From the NCBI RefSeq assembly GCF_008367235.1, contig NZ_VTZS01000003.1, forward strand, positions 784,907-848,906: DNA of 64,000 nucleotides, read 5' to 3'. This DNA is from Pareuzebyella sediminis. Its GTDB lineage: Bacteria > Bacteroidota > Bacteroidia > Flavobacteriales > Flavobacteriaceae. A program made the translations under genes and the position numbers. This document shows positions 63,712-64,000 of the stretch, piece by piece (positions within the stretch are counted from its first letter, which is position 1; each line of letters begins with the position of its first letter). The notes under the pieces were generated by a model. It saw nothing but the letters and a program-made list of their open reading frames with translations. It was not told the DNA's origin and ran no database searches.

Positions 63712-63900
63712 TGCGCCTAACGTCTCGGCTATGGCAAGTAGGGCAGGTAATGGGCACTTTCCATTCCGACTGGCCCCGAGCCAAAGCTTTTTGTTTTGTA
63801 ATTATTTTTTCATATTTAATTGCCAAATCCAAAAGATTTGGCGGTCTTCGCAAGCATGCCCATGCCATTAAATATAGCACTTGAAGCCCTCTTTGCTATA
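63712..63900. repeat. Imperfect long palindrome, attC-like or cassette boundary
   Basis: GCCTAAC (about 63717) matches the RYYYAAC end of integron attC sites, and GGCTATGGCAAGTAGGGCAG is partly complementary to GCATGCCCATGCCATTAAATATAGC near 63855. A small inner hairpin (CCAAATCC/GGATTTGG-like) lies at about 63825-63842. The 86-codon ORF overlapping this stretch is probably not a gene. A complete attC could not be drawn. Confidence 0.35.
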
Positions 63901-64000
63901 ACCATCCTAAGTTTGTCTTTGATTAATTTATATTAGTTAAAACCAAAGAACAAAAGAGCAGAGTAAGGTTACTATAGCCGTAGGAACTTCCGATTCCGTT

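Noticed and set aside
63620..63880. 86-codon ORF (-) overlapping the DUF2306-like gene by 4 nt
   Set aside because: It overlies a palindromic, cassette-like region. The 4-nt overlap looks accidental and no protein family is recognisable despite a CPTCH motif.

Overview
The window looks like a chromosomal segment of a flavobacterium (Bacteroidota, Flavobacteriia; probably marine, by inference). Supporting signs are a SusC/SusD pair, a type IX secretion (T9SS) C-terminal domain, LytS/LytTR two-component signalling, a CzcA-type RND pump fused to a TolC-like protein, FeoAB followed by a short Cys-rich protein, and Bacteroidota-style promoters (TTTG then TAnnTTTG). No rRNA or CRISPR array is visible. 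All calls were made by reading the sequence; no database was searched.

Host backbone (1-49.2 kb). 0-7.7 kb: a partial lipoprotein, a PQQ-type sugar dehydrogenase fused to cytochrome c, a LytS/LytTR pair, a Tat-type flavin amine oxidase, a monohaem cytochrome and a seven-haem cytochrome. 7.8-16.3 kb: a glycan- or polymer-uptake style set (SusC, SusD and a large FG-GAP/ASPIC-UnbV lipoprotein). 16.6-26.6 kb: metal homeostasis, with a TonB receptor divergent from a DtxR-type regulator and a ZIP transporter across a shared palindrome, then a CzcB/CzcA-TolC efflux operon and a His-rich secreted protein. 26.7-42.5 kb: two APC permeases, a three-gene secreted beta-helix operon, a duplicated-domain protein, a GH63-like glucosidase and small hypotheticals. 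42.7-49 kb: feoA-feoB plus a 47-residue Cys-rich membrane protein, SCO, RseP, a DUF4382 lipoprotein and tRNA-Asn.

Mobile island (about 49.18-61.11 kb). tRNA-Asn(GTT) is the integration site: its last 43 nt recur exactly beside a tyrosine recombinase at 61.07 kb. The island carries an excisionase-like HTH protein, a winged-helix protein, a DnaC/IstB-like ATPase whose two reading frames meet at a T TTT TTA heptamer, a cargo operon, an IS transposase interrupted by in-frame TAA codons, and the integrase. No relaxase or conjugation genes are seen.

The cargo (51.9-57.8 kb) is the highlight. In order it encodes an exported protein, a patatin-like lipase with an inserted membrane hairpin, a ThsB-like TIR protein, a caspase-like protease with a C-terminal winged helix, a NUC1-type DNA/RNA non-specific endonuclease without a signal peptide, and a two-TM protein with a cytosolic Rossmann-like domain. 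The TIR-caspase core resembles type IV Thoeris (a TIR-derived nucleotide activating a caspase-like protease). The adjacent nuclease and lipase suggest an extended, possibly undescribed, multi-effector abortive-infection system.

Right flank (61.1-64 kb): a beta-lactamase-fold serine hydrolase and a multi-TM protein separated by palindromic sequences resembling cassette recombination sites.
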